A stretch of DNA of 64,000 bases from Bacteroides oleiciplenus YIT 12058. Its GTDB lineage: Bacteria; Bacteroidota; Bacteroidia; Bacteroidales; Bacteroidaceae. A program made the translations under genes and the position numbers. Every line of letters starts with the position of its first letter. The first letter of the stretch is position 1. The DNA is taken from contig NZ_JH992943.1 of NCBI RefSeq assembly GCF_000315485.1, positions 727,707 to 791,706 of the forward strand, read 5' to 3'. Positions 18,556 to 27,423 of the stretch are shown here, piece by piece. The notes below the pieces were generated by a model. That model did no database searches. It was not told where the DNA came from and saw only the letters and a list, made by a program, of their open reading frames with translations.

Positions 18556-20010
18556 TTAGTGGTTACGTTTTAAAAATAGTCGGTCGGTTATCGTAGCCGG
18601 AAGTTCCCTTTCATAGTGGGTAACCATAATCATTGTTTTATCCTGACGACGGCAGAACGCCTCAATTATCTTCTTCACACGGCGGCGGTTATAAGTATCC
18701 AGTCCGTGAAGCGGTTCATCCAGTATCAGCAATTCCGGGTCCTTCACAAAAGCACGTGCCAGGAGTGCCAGACGTTGTTCACCACTGGACAATTGCAGGA
18801 AAGGTTTATCCTTCAAACCGGCAATACCGAAAATATCCATCCACCATTCACAGATGGACATTTGCTCAGCTTTCGGACGTTTATACAATCCGATGCTATC
18901 GTGCAAACCGGAAGCTACGATTTCAATAGCCGGCAGGTTTTTCAGATAAGCACGGTGCATCTCGGGACTGACATATCCGATATGTTTCTTTATCTCCCAA
19001 ATACTCTCGCCCGTACCCCGTTTCCTTCCGAACAAGCTGATGTCGCATGCATACGATTGAGGATTATCTGCACAGACAAGACTGAGAAGAGTTGATTTTC
19101 CCGCACCATTCTCACCGCTCAATGCCCACTTCTGCCCGCGCATCACCGACCAGTCCAACTCTTTCAGAATGGTGCGGTCGCCATAGCGGATGCTTACCTT
19201 ATTCAGTTTCACCACTTCATCTGAAACATAGTTGGTGTTATCGTAAGGCAAATCAATAATGCGTTGTTGCAAGTCCTCAGGGGCAGGTACATCCGCATTC
19301 TGGAATATAGTAAGATATTGATCGCGTAGCATCATTTGTCCCACCATTCGATTGGCTACCGGCAACACTTTATTTATATAAGAGGGTACATCGTCCATCA
19401 TGGAAAGTACAAGAATCAGTTGCACGGCAGAGCGTTTTGCCAAACTTTCCAACAAAGTATTCAGCAACTCACGGGTTTGTGCATCCAGGCCGATGAAAGG
19501 ATTATCCATAATAAGAATGCGGGGAGCAGTCAGCAAAGCCTTCACCAACTGAAACTTACGGAGTTCACCACTGGAAAGGAGAATCATCGGTTTGTCCAGC
19601 ATCGGTTCAATGCGGAACAATTCGAAAAGTTCCTGCTTCAGCACCTCATTCTTTACTTCTCCAAGCATATCGCTGACCAACGGCACATCGTCATGGTCAT
19701 GGGTATTCCAGCGTTGTTGATAATAGTAATTGGCATCGGCCGAACCGTATGTGTCACGAAAAGCAAGGTATTTGATATTGTCATAAACCGCCTGTGAGGC
19801 AGAGGGAGAAAAGTCATATGTCAGAGTTCCTTCCTTCAACGGGTACTTGCCTATAAGCATATCTACCAGGAGACTTTTACCGGAACCGTTAGGACCGACG
19901 ATAGCAATATGTTCATCTGCCGGAAAAGAAGCTGAAACGGGTGCGGCCAAACGAACAAGCGGATTACGGGCTACACCTCCCGTCAGACATATAGTATATG
20001 GTTGCATCAT
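18556..20010 (-). CDS. ModF-like protein with two ABC ATPase domains
   Basis: 484 residues from ATG at 20010. Two ABC domains: Walker A GPNGSGKSLLVDML (about 40) with signature LSSGELRKF, and Walker A GENGAGKSTLLSL (about 300) with LSSGEQRLALLARA and LLILDEPLHGLD. No membrane segments. The tandem layout matches ModF/PhrA; the molecular role of ModF is not established. An upstream ATG at 20052 exists but lies before the promoter box at 20041-20048, so the 20010 start is preferred. Confidence 0.8.
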   Translation of the reverse strand: MMQPYTICLTGGVARNPLVRLAAPVSASFPADEHIAIVGPNGSGKSLLVDMLIGKYPLKEGTLTYDFSPSASQAVYDNIKYLAFRDTYGSADANYYYQQRWNTHDHDDVPLVSDMLGEVKNEVLKQELFELFRIEPMLDKPMILLSSGELRKFQLVKALLTAPRILIMDNPFIGLDAQTRELLNTLLESLAKRSAVQLILVLSMMDDVPSYINKVLPVANRMVGQMMLRDQYLTIFQNADVPAPEDLQQRIIDLPYDNTNYVSDEVVKLNKVSIRYGDRTILKELDWSVMRGQKWALSGENGAGKSTLLSLVCADNPQSYACDISLFGRKRGTGESIWEIKKHIGYVSPEMHRAYLKNLPAIEIVASGLHDSIGLYKRPKAEQMSICEWWMDIFGIAGLKDKPFLQLSSGEQRLALLARAFVKDPELLILDEPLHGLDTYNRRRVKKIIEAFCRRQDKTMIMVTHYERELPATITDRLFLKRNH

Positions 20011-20040
20011 TTTAGACGTATTTTGCTTAGTAATGTGCCG

Positions 20041-20048
20041 CAAAGATA
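20041..20048 (-). promoter_or_regulatory. -7 box TATCTTTG of the ModF-like gene
   Basis: Exact TAnnTTTG on the minus strand, 30 nt upstream of ATG 20010. It decides between two possible starts because it lies within the longer reading frame. Confidence 0.6.
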
Positions 20049-20204
20049 CCAAGTTTTCCCTTTAATTACCTAAAATGAGTGGTAGTTTAATCAATTCTCC
20101 TATTTTTAAGCAACCCATATGAAAAATAATCCATATATTGGGAAACAATTTCCCAGAGAAATCTGTTTTAGTAAAAGACATGTATCAATAACATATTAGA
20201 AAGG

Positions 20205-20351
20205 ATGGGCAAAACACTCATTAAAAGATATTGGCTTACGCTCGTAAGTGCAATAATCGTTTCCGTAAACGGCTACCTTTATTGGAGGTATGTCGGTTGT
20301 GGTGTGTACACTTATCTGACAATTTCTTCCCAAGAGCAAAAATATAAATAA
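20205..20351 (+). pseudogene. Decayed DUF6132-family small membrane protein
   Basis: A 48-codon frame on the plus strand encodes a peptide with KRYWLTLVSAIIVSVNGYLY and WRYVGC, matching the N-terminal half of DUF6132 proteins (GYLYWxxVGC). The family normally continues with a GTCPITS-like motif and a second membrane helix; here the sequence degenerates after VGC and stops at 20349. The remaining 270 nt before the pullulanase gene hold only a hairpin at 20536-20569. I treat it as a truncated remnant; a functional 48-residue peptide is possible but less likely. Confidence 0.55.
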
Positions 20352-20535
20352 CATAAGATTTATGTAAAAAACGGACCAATATTAAAAAGGATAATAGCGA
20401 TAGGCCCGCCAGAATATATGAACTTGAATTAGCGAATATAAACAGAGTAACCTGAAAACCGGGTATCGCTAAAGAATAACACAAACTGTAATATAAGCGC
20501 CCGAAACCCTTCTATGTATCCCGGGCAAATAATGA

Positions 20536-20569
20536 TCGCCCCTACAGGTTACCAAACTTGTAGGGGCGA
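20536..20569. terminator. GC-rich hairpin between DUF6132 remnant and pullulanase
   Basis: Arms TCGCCCCTACA and TGTAGGGGCGA-like (13 bp, one bulge) around a short loop. It sits 52 nt past the pullulanase stop codon in the minus direction, fitting a transcription end. Its core is related to the hairpins at 32287-32334 and 55208-55235. Confidence 0.55.
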
Positions 20570-20621
20570 CAATTATATGCTACCGGTCCCGTAACAGCCG
20601 GTGCGAAATGCAGTCTATCTT

Positions 20622-22619
20622 TTATTTATAGATAATCAAGGCAGATTGTGCCGGAACTATCACTTCCGAACCGTAAAGCGTGCCCAATCCATTTTCACTG
20701 ATGAAACCATCCTTGCAAACCACCGTATACTTCCCTTCGGGAACAGCCAATTTAGCCGGCTCCTTGCGCGAGTTCAACGCCACAATAATGTCTTCCCAAG
20801 CATCGCCATTGGCATTTTCTTTTAAGCGGTAAGCTATCAGATTGCTTCCCTCTACCGGAAGAAACTCCAAATGCTTGCGCACCAGATCCGCATTGCCCAT
20901 ACGAAAAGCCGGATGGTTTTTACGCAACTGTATCAATCCCTTATAATAAGCAAATACATCCGCATGTTCGGCTTTGCGCTTCCAGTCAATAGCGTTGATA
21001 GAATCGGGACTTTCATAGCTATTATGCACACCCTTCTTATCGCGCATCACTTCTTCACCGGCTTGTATGAAAGGAATGCCTTGTGAAGTGAACACTGCTG
21101 TCTGTGCCAGCTTATCCAACTTAGCCAATTCCTGCGGCGTAATACCCGGCACACTTGCATTCAGCCTGTCCACCAGACACATATCATCATGGCAGGAAAC
21201 GTAACTAATCATCTGTGTGGGTTGTTCCGCCCAAGAAGCCTTGCTATAGTTCACCGAATCATTATCCACTTGCGGATGCTTGATAGCACCGACAATGCCG
21301 AACTTGATACTCTCTTCTCCACCCGGAACCCCTGCAAGGAAAGCTCCCTGATGATTATCATTGAAGGGGCCGCGCAAACCATCGCGCATCTCATCAGAGA
21401 ATGCGGCAATGCCCGGCATCCGGTAAGTATTCGCCTTCATAGCCAACGAGTCTTCCGGCATCTGGGGAGCTTTTGCCGCCCAACCTTCACCATAAATAAT
21501 GATACTCGGGTCGACCACCGTAGCTGCCTTGCGGATTTCATTCATAGTTGTGATATCGTGGATGCCCATCAAGTCGAAGCGGAAGCCGTCAAGATGATAC
21601 TCGTTCAACCAGTGCAATACGGATTCTATCATATATTTCCGCATCATTGGCCGGTTACTTGCCGTTTCATTGCCACAAGCGGATGCATCTGCAAAACTTC
21701 CGTCCGGCATCTGGCGATAGAAATAACCGGGAACCGTACGCTCAAAGTTACTTTCGGAAGTATTGAAGGTATGGTTGTACACCACATCCAGCACCACACG
21801 GATGCCTGCTTTATGCAGAGCCTGCACCATTTGCTTGAATTCTTTGATGCGGATGGAAGGATTATAGGGGTCGGTGGAATACGAGCCGTCGGGCACGTTA
21901 TAGTTCTGCGGATCATATCCCCAGTTGTATTTATTCTCGTCCAACTTGGTTTCGTCTACGGAAGCATAATCATAAGATGGCAAAATATGCACATGCGTCA
22001 CACCCAATTCTTTCAGATGGTCGATACCCGTTGCCAGTTTCTCGGGGCTCAATGTGCCTTCTTCTGTCAAAGCAAGGAATTTACCTTTATTCTGAATACC
22101 GGATGAAGGGTCGATAGAGAAATCACGGTGATGCATTTCATAGATAATCGCATCTGCCGGAGAAGCCAGTGCAGGACGTTTGTCTGCCGCCCAACCTTCA
22201 GGATCAGTCGCCTTCATATCGATGATGGCGGCACGCTTTCCATTCACTCCCACCGCTTTGGCATTGATGCCCGGAGTGTCGCCCAGCCATTTATCATTGA
22301 TTTTCACATTGAACGTATAGAATTTGCCCATCAGGTCTTTCTCCACCTTAGCGGTCCAGGTTCCTTCTTTATCAGGCTCCATCGAAATGGTTTCATAAGC
22401 GTGGCCACCATCGCCCGCATCAAACAACATCAGACGTACTTCATCGGCAGTAGGTGCCCACAACGTAAAATTGGTCACTTCGGGAGTATATTCCATTTCC
22501 GCAAGGTTGCCCGAATGGACGGGGTACAACTCATAAGATGCGTACTCTTTCTTTGCCGGAGCACAGCTGACAACCGTAGCTGCGGCTACTCCAATCAAGG
22601 CAAGTTCATTCAGTTTCAT
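20622..22619 (-). CDS. pulA: Type I pullulanase (GH13, CBM48), lipoprotein
   Basis: 665 residues. Lipobox VVSC (Cys19), then a CBM48-like domain (FTLWAPTADEVRLMLFDAG) and a GH13 barrel. The catalytic regions are intact: VVLDVVYNHT (region I), GFRFDLMGI (nucleophile Asp), IIYGEGWAA (acid/base Glu) and YVSCHDD (His-Asp). The domain order and the YNWGYDPQNYNVPDGSYSTD motif are typical of type I pullulanase, which debranches alpha-1,6 links in pullulan, glycogen or amylopectin. A lipid anchor suggests envelope location. It is not in a Sus-type locus here. Confidence 0.92.
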   Translation of the reverse strand: MKLNELALIGVAAATVVSCAPAKKEYASYELYPVHSGNLAEMEYTPEVTNFTLWAPTADEVRLMLFDAGDGGHAYETISMEPDKEGTWTAKVEKDLMGKFYTFNVKINDKWLGDTPGINAKAVGVNGKRAAIIDMKATDPEGWAADKRPALASPADAIIYEMHHRDFSIDPSSGIQNKGKFLALTEEGTLSPEKLATGIDHLKELGVTHVHILPSYDYASVDETKLDENKYNWGYDPQNYNVPDGSYSTDPYNPSIRIKEFKQMVQALHKAGIRVVLDVVYNHTFNTSESNFERTVPGYFYRQMPDGSFADASACGNETASNRPMMRKYMIESVLHWLNEYHLDGFRFDLMGIHDITTMNEIRKAATVVDPSIIIYGEGWAAKAPQMPEDSLAMKANTYRMPGIAAFSDEMRDGLRGPFNDNHQGAFLAGVPGGEESIKFGIVGAIKHPQVDNDSVNYSKASWAEQPTQMISYVSCHDDMCLVDRLNASVPGITPQELAKLDKLAQTAVFTSQGIPFIQAGEEVMRDKKGVHNSYESPDSINAIDWKRKAEHADVFAYYKGLIQLRKNHPAFRMGNADLVRKHLEFLPVEGSNLIAYRLKENANGDAWEDIIVALNSRKEPAKLAVPEGKYTVVCKDGFISENGLGTLYGSEVIVPAQSALIIYK

Positions 22620-22664
22620 GGTAGTTATTTAATGATTAATATTTAGTGTTTAGTGACAGGCGAT

Positions 22665-23234
22665 TCATTTCTTCACTTTATCAGGGTTCTTGGCTATGAA
22701 ATCTTTCCAACCACTATATCCCTTCTCCATCGTCGGGCGCCCCATTTGCAGAAAGTGGCAATAAGCGGCGGCAAGTCCATCCGTAGCATCCATAAAGGTA
22801 GGCATATCTTCCTTTGCCAGATGAAGCATGCGTTGCAGCATGTCCGCCACCTGCTCTTTGGAAGCCTGTCCGTTTCCGGTGATGGCCATTTTAATTTTCA
22901 GTGGAGCATACTCTGTGATAGGTATATCCCGGATAAGTGCGGCAGCCATCGCCACGCCCTGTGCACGTCCCAGCTTCAGCATAGATTGCACATTCTTTCC
23001 GAAAAAGGGAGCTTCAATGGCAAGTTCGTCAGGCAGATAACTCTCAATGATGCTCAGCACCCGTTCATGTATATGGCGCAGTTTGAGGTAGTGATCACCG
23101 AACTTGCGCAGGTCGATAATGCCCATTGCAATCATCTCAGGCTTTGTTCCCCGCACACGCAACACCCCGTAGCCCATAATGGTAGTACCAGGATCAATAC
23201 CCAGAATTATCTTTTCCTTAACCGGTTGTATCAC
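22665..23234 (-). CDS. ruvC: Crossover junction endodeoxyribonuclease RuvC
   Basis: 189 residues. RuvC motifs and catalytic acids are visible: ILGIDPGTTIMGYGVL (first Asp), LAIEAPFFGKNVQS (Glu), and the C-terminal DATDGLAAAYCH (two Asp). It resolves Holliday junctions in recombinational repair in the cytosol. It overlaps the upstream DUF4286 gene by 4 nt, so translation is probably coupled. No ruvA or ruvB is in the window. Confidence 0.96.
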   Translation of the reverse strand: MIQPVKEKIILGIDPGTTIMGYGVLRVRGTKPEMIAMGIIDLRKFGDHYLKLRHIHERVLSIIESYLPDELAIEAPFFGKNVQSMLKLGRAQGVAMAAALIRDIPITEYAPLKIKMAITGNGQASKEQVADMLQRMLHLAKEDMPTFMDATDGLAAAYCHFLQMGRPTMEKGYSGWKDFIAKNPDKVKK

Positions 23235-23536
23235 TCTATTACCTCCATCAGGGTAGGAAATCCAACCACTTTGTCTTTGAATACCTTCACCAGTTCTTCA
23301 TTCAGCTTTGCCCCCTGGTCCAAATGCCAGCGATGTAAAACTCCCGAGCTTTCTACTTCAAACTGAAGCGAATAGCACGTACTTCCCTCTTCACGGTGGC
23401 TCAGCACGCGAACAATGCGCGGCGCACTCAGTGCTCCGGACTTCCCTACTTCGGGGATATAAAACTCTTTTATCCAAATCAGGAAGTTATCTTCCTGTCC
23501 TTCTTCTACCTGATAGGTGGTATTATAAATCAGCAT
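23231..23536 (-). CDS. DUF4286 family protein
   Basis: 101 residues from ATG at 23536 (MLIYNTTYQVEEGQEDNF). The length and N-terminus match DUF4286, an antibiotic-monooxygenase-like ferredoxin-fold family of unknown function. The start is chosen because the promoter box TATGTTTG lies at 23561-23568, downstream of the alternative upstream start at 23572. It is the first gene of a pair with ruvC (4-nt overlap). Confidence 0.75.
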   Translation of the reverse strand: MLIYNTTYQVEEGQEDNFLIWIKEFYIPEVGKSGALSAPRIVRVLSHREEGSTCYSLQFEVESSGVLHRWHLDQGAKLNEELVKVFKDKVVGFPTLMEVIE

Positions 23537-23560
23537 AATTTTTTCTTTCACTTTGTTTCG

Positions 23561-23568
23561 CAAACATA
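23561..23568 (-). promoter_or_regulatory. -7 box TATGTTTG of the DUF4286-ruvC operon
   Basis: Exact TAnnTTTG on the minus strand, 24 nt from the ATG. It is divergent from the tRNA promoter box at 23592. Confidence 0.6.
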
Positions 23569-23591
23569 GCAATTATTTCAGAATAATGCAT

Positions 23592-23599
23592 TATATTTG
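23592..23599 (+). promoter_or_regulatory. -7 box TATATTTG upstream of tRNA-Ala
   Basis: Exact TAnnTTTG on the plus strand, 49 nt before the mature tRNA 5' end. No clear -33 TTTG at the expected distance. Confidence 0.5.
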
Positions 23600-23648
23600 C
23601 GCCACCAAAATGCGGGAATTACCGCAAACGTTAGCAAAAGAATGAAAC

Positions 23649-23722
23649 GGGGCGTTAGCTCATCTGGCTAGAGCGCGACACTGGCAGTGTCGAGGTGATG
23701 AGTTCGAGTCTCATACGCTCCA
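23649..23722 (+). tRNA. tRNA-Ala (anticodon GGC)
   Basis: A 74-nt cloverleaf: acceptor GGGGCGT/ACGCTCC with discriminator A, D-arm GCTC/GAGC, anticodon arm CGACA-CTGGCAG-TGTCG giving anticodon GGC, and T-arm ATGAG-TTCGAGT-CTCAT. The G3:U70 wobble pair that marks alanine tRNAs is present. CCA is not encoded. Confidence 0.95.
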
Positions 23723-23732
23723 CTATAATTTA

Positions 23733-23775
23733 AAAGGCACAACAATAAAAAAACATTGTTGTGCCTTTGTTTTAT
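23733..23775. terminator. Bidirectional intrinsic terminator after tRNA-Ala
   Basis: Perfect 14-bp stem (AAAGGCACAACAAT / ATTGTTGTGCCTTT) with an A-rich loop and T-rich tail on the plus strand. It ends the tRNA transcript and, from the other side, the arabinofuranosidase operon whose last stop is at 23782. Confidence 0.85.
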
Positions 23776-23781
23776 TCTATA

Positions 23782-26355
23782 TTATTGCAACCGTAAAACG
23801 GTGAATGAATATTCAGAAACTGATTCTTTAAATTCTCCCATCACGGTAATTTCAGATGTGATCGGTTTTAGTTTACTATCATCAGGCTTGCCATGCAATA
23901 TTGTCTTTTTCACACGAGTATCAATAATGCCCAACGATTTCAAATCAATGGTAAAGTTCACGGCAACCGGCAACAGATTTACCAGTTTAATCACATATTC
24001 TCCGGTTTCGGTATTTTTCACCACAGAAACAGCAATACGCTTTCTTACCTCATCTTGCTTATTGGATAAAGTTGTGAGACTCGGCCAATATTCATCACCA
24101 CTATTTTGTCCGTAAAGCTGCTGCACATAATAAGAAACGGTAGGTTTAACTTCCGTATTATTAAAGTAAATCAAATCGGGCGCCCATTGTATGCAACCTT
24201 CTTTAGCCAATAAAGGAGCATAAGAAGTAAGGCTCACTACATCTCCGTTCCGTTCTATATTAGCCAAATGCAAAGCTTCACACAAAGCTGTTTCCAGGTT
24301 ACTCTTACGTCCGGGAGCATGGGCTGCATATTCACCCAAATAAACCTTTGACTGCGAACGGTCATAGCGGTCATAATAATCCTGATTATGAATAAACCAT
24401 CCCGGTTTGCAATAATAATGTTCGTCTACCATCGGTAATTTAATATCCTTAGCAATACTCCATCCCTTTTCATAATCACTTCCCTGGAAAAATGGTCCTA
24501 CAGTTCCCACAACGATTATCTCAGGATACCGCTTCATAACGGCCTTACATATCATGACATACCGTTCTTCGAAAACATCCGAAATCAGGTCTTCATTTCC
24601 GATACCGATATATTTCAGGTTAAAAGGCGCCGGATGCCCTGCCTCTGCACGTTTTTTGCCCCAGAATGTATTTTTGGCATCTCCATTCGCCCACTCTATC
24701 AAATCAAGCACTTCCTGAACATAAGCTTGCATTTCATCCATCGGAATACCTCCCTGCTGGCCCTGACCACCGGATGCAGAATTCTGGCAAGGTACACCTG
24801 CCGGCAACACAGGCAAAGGTTCCGCCCCGATATCTTCACAAAACTGGAAATATTCATAATACCCCAGTCCGGCTGACTGATGATACCCCCACATGTTACG
24901 TTGAGTTTTGCGGGACTCCAAAGGCCCTATTGTATTCTTCCAGCGATACATATTTGCCAATCCGTCGCCATGGGCCACACATCCACCGGGGAAACGGACG
25001 AAACGCGGTTTCAAATCTGCCAATGTCTGAGCAAGGTCCATGCGCAAACCGTTTCTACGTCCTTTAAAAGTATTCCGGGGAAAAAGAGAAACCATATCAA
25101 GAGCGATACTGCCTACAAACTGAGGAACAATTTCCAAATGTGCTTTACCTGTGCTCCGCGCCGACTGTAACACAATTTCCCGCTTTTTCCATTCCTTAGA
25201 AGATACTTTCATAAACTGCTCGCCACAAATTTCCCCTGTTTCGTCAATTAAACGAATCATTACCTTTCCACCTTTTCCTTGCAAAACACGTGAAAACATG
25301 GAAAAATAATATTTATCGCCTTCATTAAGTGCAATACCATTAAAGCCCTCATTGACCAAAGCCGCTCCCGGTTGTTCCAGCTCCAAGATTGCATAATGTG
25401 GATTATTCACATGAAGGGGAGTTTCCGAATCGACCGTGAAAGTGGCATGCTCTCCATACAGCCTCCATGCCTTTTTACTGGTCCAGGTTTTATCATTCCC
25501 CAGTTTATCACTCAGTTTATACTCAAAACCGCGGTTTTGAACCAATTCTGCATAAAGACCACCATCTGCCGCATAATTTATATCTTCAAAGAAAATGCCT
25601 ACCAGCATATCGCTGATTTGCTTTTTTCCTTCAGGATGAATCGTTACAGTCGCATCGACCGGTTTCAAAGAAGCAAATCTCACGGCATCTTCCGCCATTG
25701 TTTCATCAAACTGATTCTCCCGGAAAGTGTTATATTCATAGTGCTTTATCAATCGATCTATCACATTCCAAGACACCTCATTGATAACTCCCGACTGTTC
25801 CACCCCATTAATATTGACGACTTTCCTTATATTTTTCCGCACTGATACAGACATTTGCCGAGCCGGAGTATATGTTTTAAAGTCTTTGGTAGAAACTCCA
25901 TATACCTGCCCTTCGCCATTCCTAGTATCTATCCACGTGACCAGATGGTTATCTTCTGCATCTTCCGTTAGTTCCAGTAACATACAGTTTCCCTTTCCGT
26001 TCACACGCGGATAAGATTGAGGTTCCCAATGGATGAGATCGGGAGAGACTGTATAAGCAATCGTCCCCTCTTCCTCATTTACCGTAAACAGACAATGCCA
26101 CCCTCCTGTTCCATCCGGTACAATTATCGGATCAATCATCCTCTTTTGCCCCATCCAAGTTCCATAATCGGACGACAAGAAACAAAAGTTTTCTCCAATC
26201 GTATGCCAATTCTCCCGGTCAACACTCCATGCAAAATGAACTCCGTTTTTGTTATATGAGAACAGATAGCCTGTTTCAGGTTCATTTGCCATTATCACAT
26301 TATAATGCTGAGTCCATACAAGCAAAAACACGAAAAGTAAAACAAATCTCCTCAT
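23782..26355 (-). CDS. Alpha-L-arabinofuranosidase (GH51) with N-terminal GH43-like segment
   Basis: 857 residues. After a signal-like N-terminus, residues about 25-160 look like half of a five-bladed GH43-type propeller (HFAWSVDRENWHTIG, MIDPIIVPDGTGGWHCLF). From about 230 the sequence is GH51: HPEGKKQISDMLVGIFFEDINYA, RFVRFPGGCVAHG, acid/base Glu in YIGIGNEDL and nucleophile Glu in VYLGEYAAH. GH51 enzymes release arabinofuranose from arabinan or arabinoxylan side chains. It is the last gene of the SusC/D operon, 13 nt after the GH43-like gene. The propeller half probably binds rather than cuts. Confidence 0.88.
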   Translation of the reverse strand: MRRFVLLFVFLLVWTQHYNVIMANEPETGYLFSYNKNGVHFAWSVDRENWHTIGENFCFLSSDYGTWMGQKRMIDPIIVPDGTGGWHCLFTVNEEEGTIAYTVSPDLIHWEPQSYPRVNGKGNCMLLELTEDAEDNHLVTWIDTRNGEGQVYGVSTKDFKTYTPARQMSVSVRKNIRKVVNINGVEQSGVINEVSWNVIDRLIKHYEYNTFRENQFDETMAEDAVRFASLKPVDATVTIHPEGKKQISDMLVGIFFEDINYAADGGLYAELVQNRGFEYKLSDKLGNDKTWTSKKAWRLYGEHATFTVDSETPLHVNNPHYAILELEQPGAALVNEGFNGIALNEGDKYYFSMFSRVLQGKGGKVMIRLIDETGEICGEQFMKVSSKEWKKREIVLQSARSTGKAHLEIVPQFVGSIALDMVSLFPRNTFKGRRNGLRMDLAQTLADLKPRFVRFPGGCVAHGDGLANMYRWKNTIGPLESRKTQRNMWGYHQSAGLGYYEYFQFCEDIGAEPLPVLPAGVPCQNSASGGQGQQGGIPMDEMQAYVQEVLDLIEWANGDAKNTFWGKKRAEAGHPAPFNLKYIGIGNEDLISDVFEERYVMICKAVMKRYPEIIVVGTVGPFFQGSDYEKGWSIAKDIKLPMVDEHYYCKPGWFIHNQDYYDRYDRSQSKVYLGEYAAHAPGRKSNLETALCEALHLANIERNGDVVSLTSYAPLLAKEGCIQWAPDLIYFNNTEVKPTVSYYVQQLYGQNSGDEYWPSLTTLSNKQDEVRKRIAVSVVKNTETGEYVIKLVNLLPVAVNFTIDLKSLGIIDTRVKKTILHGKPDDSKLKPITSEITVMGEFKESVSEYSFTVLRLQ

Positions 26356-26368
26356 AAAAGCCTCATTA

Positions 26369-27301
26369 TCAATTAAAAATTTCCAATAATCTGTTCACTT
26401 CTTCCTGTGTAACACCAATAATAGAACCATGCCGAATCTTTTCCGGAAACTCCACTTGGTCGTTGTAGTAGGGATATTTCTCATTTGTAACCCTGATCCA
26501 ATTCTTGAAATCAGGAGATGTCCAAAGTCCGAAACCGGAACTTCTCCCAAAATAATCCCATACAATTCCATAACCGCCTCCGCCATTAAACGGGAAAGCA
26601 AACGGACCTTCCACATTTTCAGACGTCAGTTCATACGGATTGGTATAAGGTCCCTGAGCATTTGCCGATGTAGCAACCCATATGCCATTATTTCTGTAAA
26701 TCAGATTATAGGTACTCCCTGCTTTTATGATATTTGCATCCAATATACCTGTTCCATTCAGGCTGTACAGAACTTTCGGTTTGGAATAGTTAATGAAATC
26801 TCTGGTTGTAGCATAATAAATGGAAGCCGTATTCCAATCATCGTTCAACTCCGCCGTCCAGTGGACAAAGTATATATCATTTTCCTCATCATAGGCAAAC
26901 TCCGGAGCCCATGTCTTGGTAGCGCCTTCGGGTGCCACATCCACAAGGCGTTCATTCTCCCAAGTAATCAAGTCTTTAGAGTCCCACACCGTAAAAGGCC
27001 GATTTTTCCAGGAAACGGTTGCCACCAGATGGTAAACTCCATCCTTATCTTTTATAATCATCGGATCACGAATCAACTGATCGTCATAAGAAGCCTTCAA
27101 GACAGGCTTTTTATGGTTCAACACACGAAAAGTAAATCCGTCCTCCGCCAATGCATAATACATATGCTTATCGTCATCTCCCTTCATATAAGCTGCCAGA
27201 TAAGCAACTTTAGAATGATCAGTTCCATCCTGACTTCGCTTGCACGAAGAAACAAAAACAAGGAAAAACATCAATACCCAAATAAAAACTTTTCTATTCA
27301 T
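26369..27301 (-). CDS. GH43-like lipoprotein (putative arabinosidase)
   Basis: 310 residues with a lipobox VSSC (Cys20). A single five-bladed beta-propeller is suggested by DQLIRDPMIIKD (candidate base Asp), KTWAPEFAYDEENDIYF (candidate pKa-modulating Asp/Glu) and SENVEGPFAFPF (candidate acid Glu). These are the GH43 positions, so activity on arabinose- or xylose-containing glycans is plausible. Subfamily and linkage cannot be called by eye. It lies between susD (123-nt gap with a hairpin) and the GH51 fusion gene. Confidence 0.78.
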   Translation of the reverse strand: MNRKVFIWVLMFFLVFVSSCKRSQDGTDHSKVAYLAAYMKGDDDKHMYYALAEDGFTFRVLNHKKPVLKASYDDQLIRDPMIIKDKDGVYHLVATVSWKNRPFTVWDSKDLITWENERLVDVAPEGATKTWAPEFAYDEENDIYFVHWTAELNDDWNTASIYYATTRDFINYSKPKVLYSLNGTGILDANIIKAGSTYNLIYRNNGIWVATSANAQGPYTNPYELTSENVEGPFAFPFNGGGGYGIVWDYFGRSSGFGLWTSPDFKNWIRVTNEKYPYYNDQVEFPEKIRHGSIIGVTQEEVNRLLEIFN

Positions 27302-27332
27302 ACATTTACTTTACAAGAGAATTATTGACTGA

Positions 27333-27404
27333 ATCCCGGTTGGCTATTATAATACTACCTATTAAAAACAATCTTTTTATTCAATTTTCATAGCCAACCG
27401 GGAT
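27333..27404 (-). terminator. Hairpin between susD-like and GH43-like genes
   Basis: A perfect 15-bp inverted repeat: ATCCCGGTTGGCTAT at 27333-27347 and its complement at 27390-27404, with a 42-nt AT-rich loop. It may act as a partial terminator or RNA-stabilising stem that makes susCD mRNA more abundant than that of the enzyme genes. Confidence 0.6.
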
Positions 27405-27423
27405 ATTGTTAAAGCAACACAGT

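Noticed and set aside
20236..20484. 82-residue ORF on the minus strand
   Set aside because: It runs antisense to the DUF6132 remnant, has no promoter box or family match.
27333..27404. Invertible promoter flanked by inverted repeats
   Set aside because: It lies inside an operon between susD and an enzyme gene, contains no promoter box and no recombinase is near; a hairpin is simpler.
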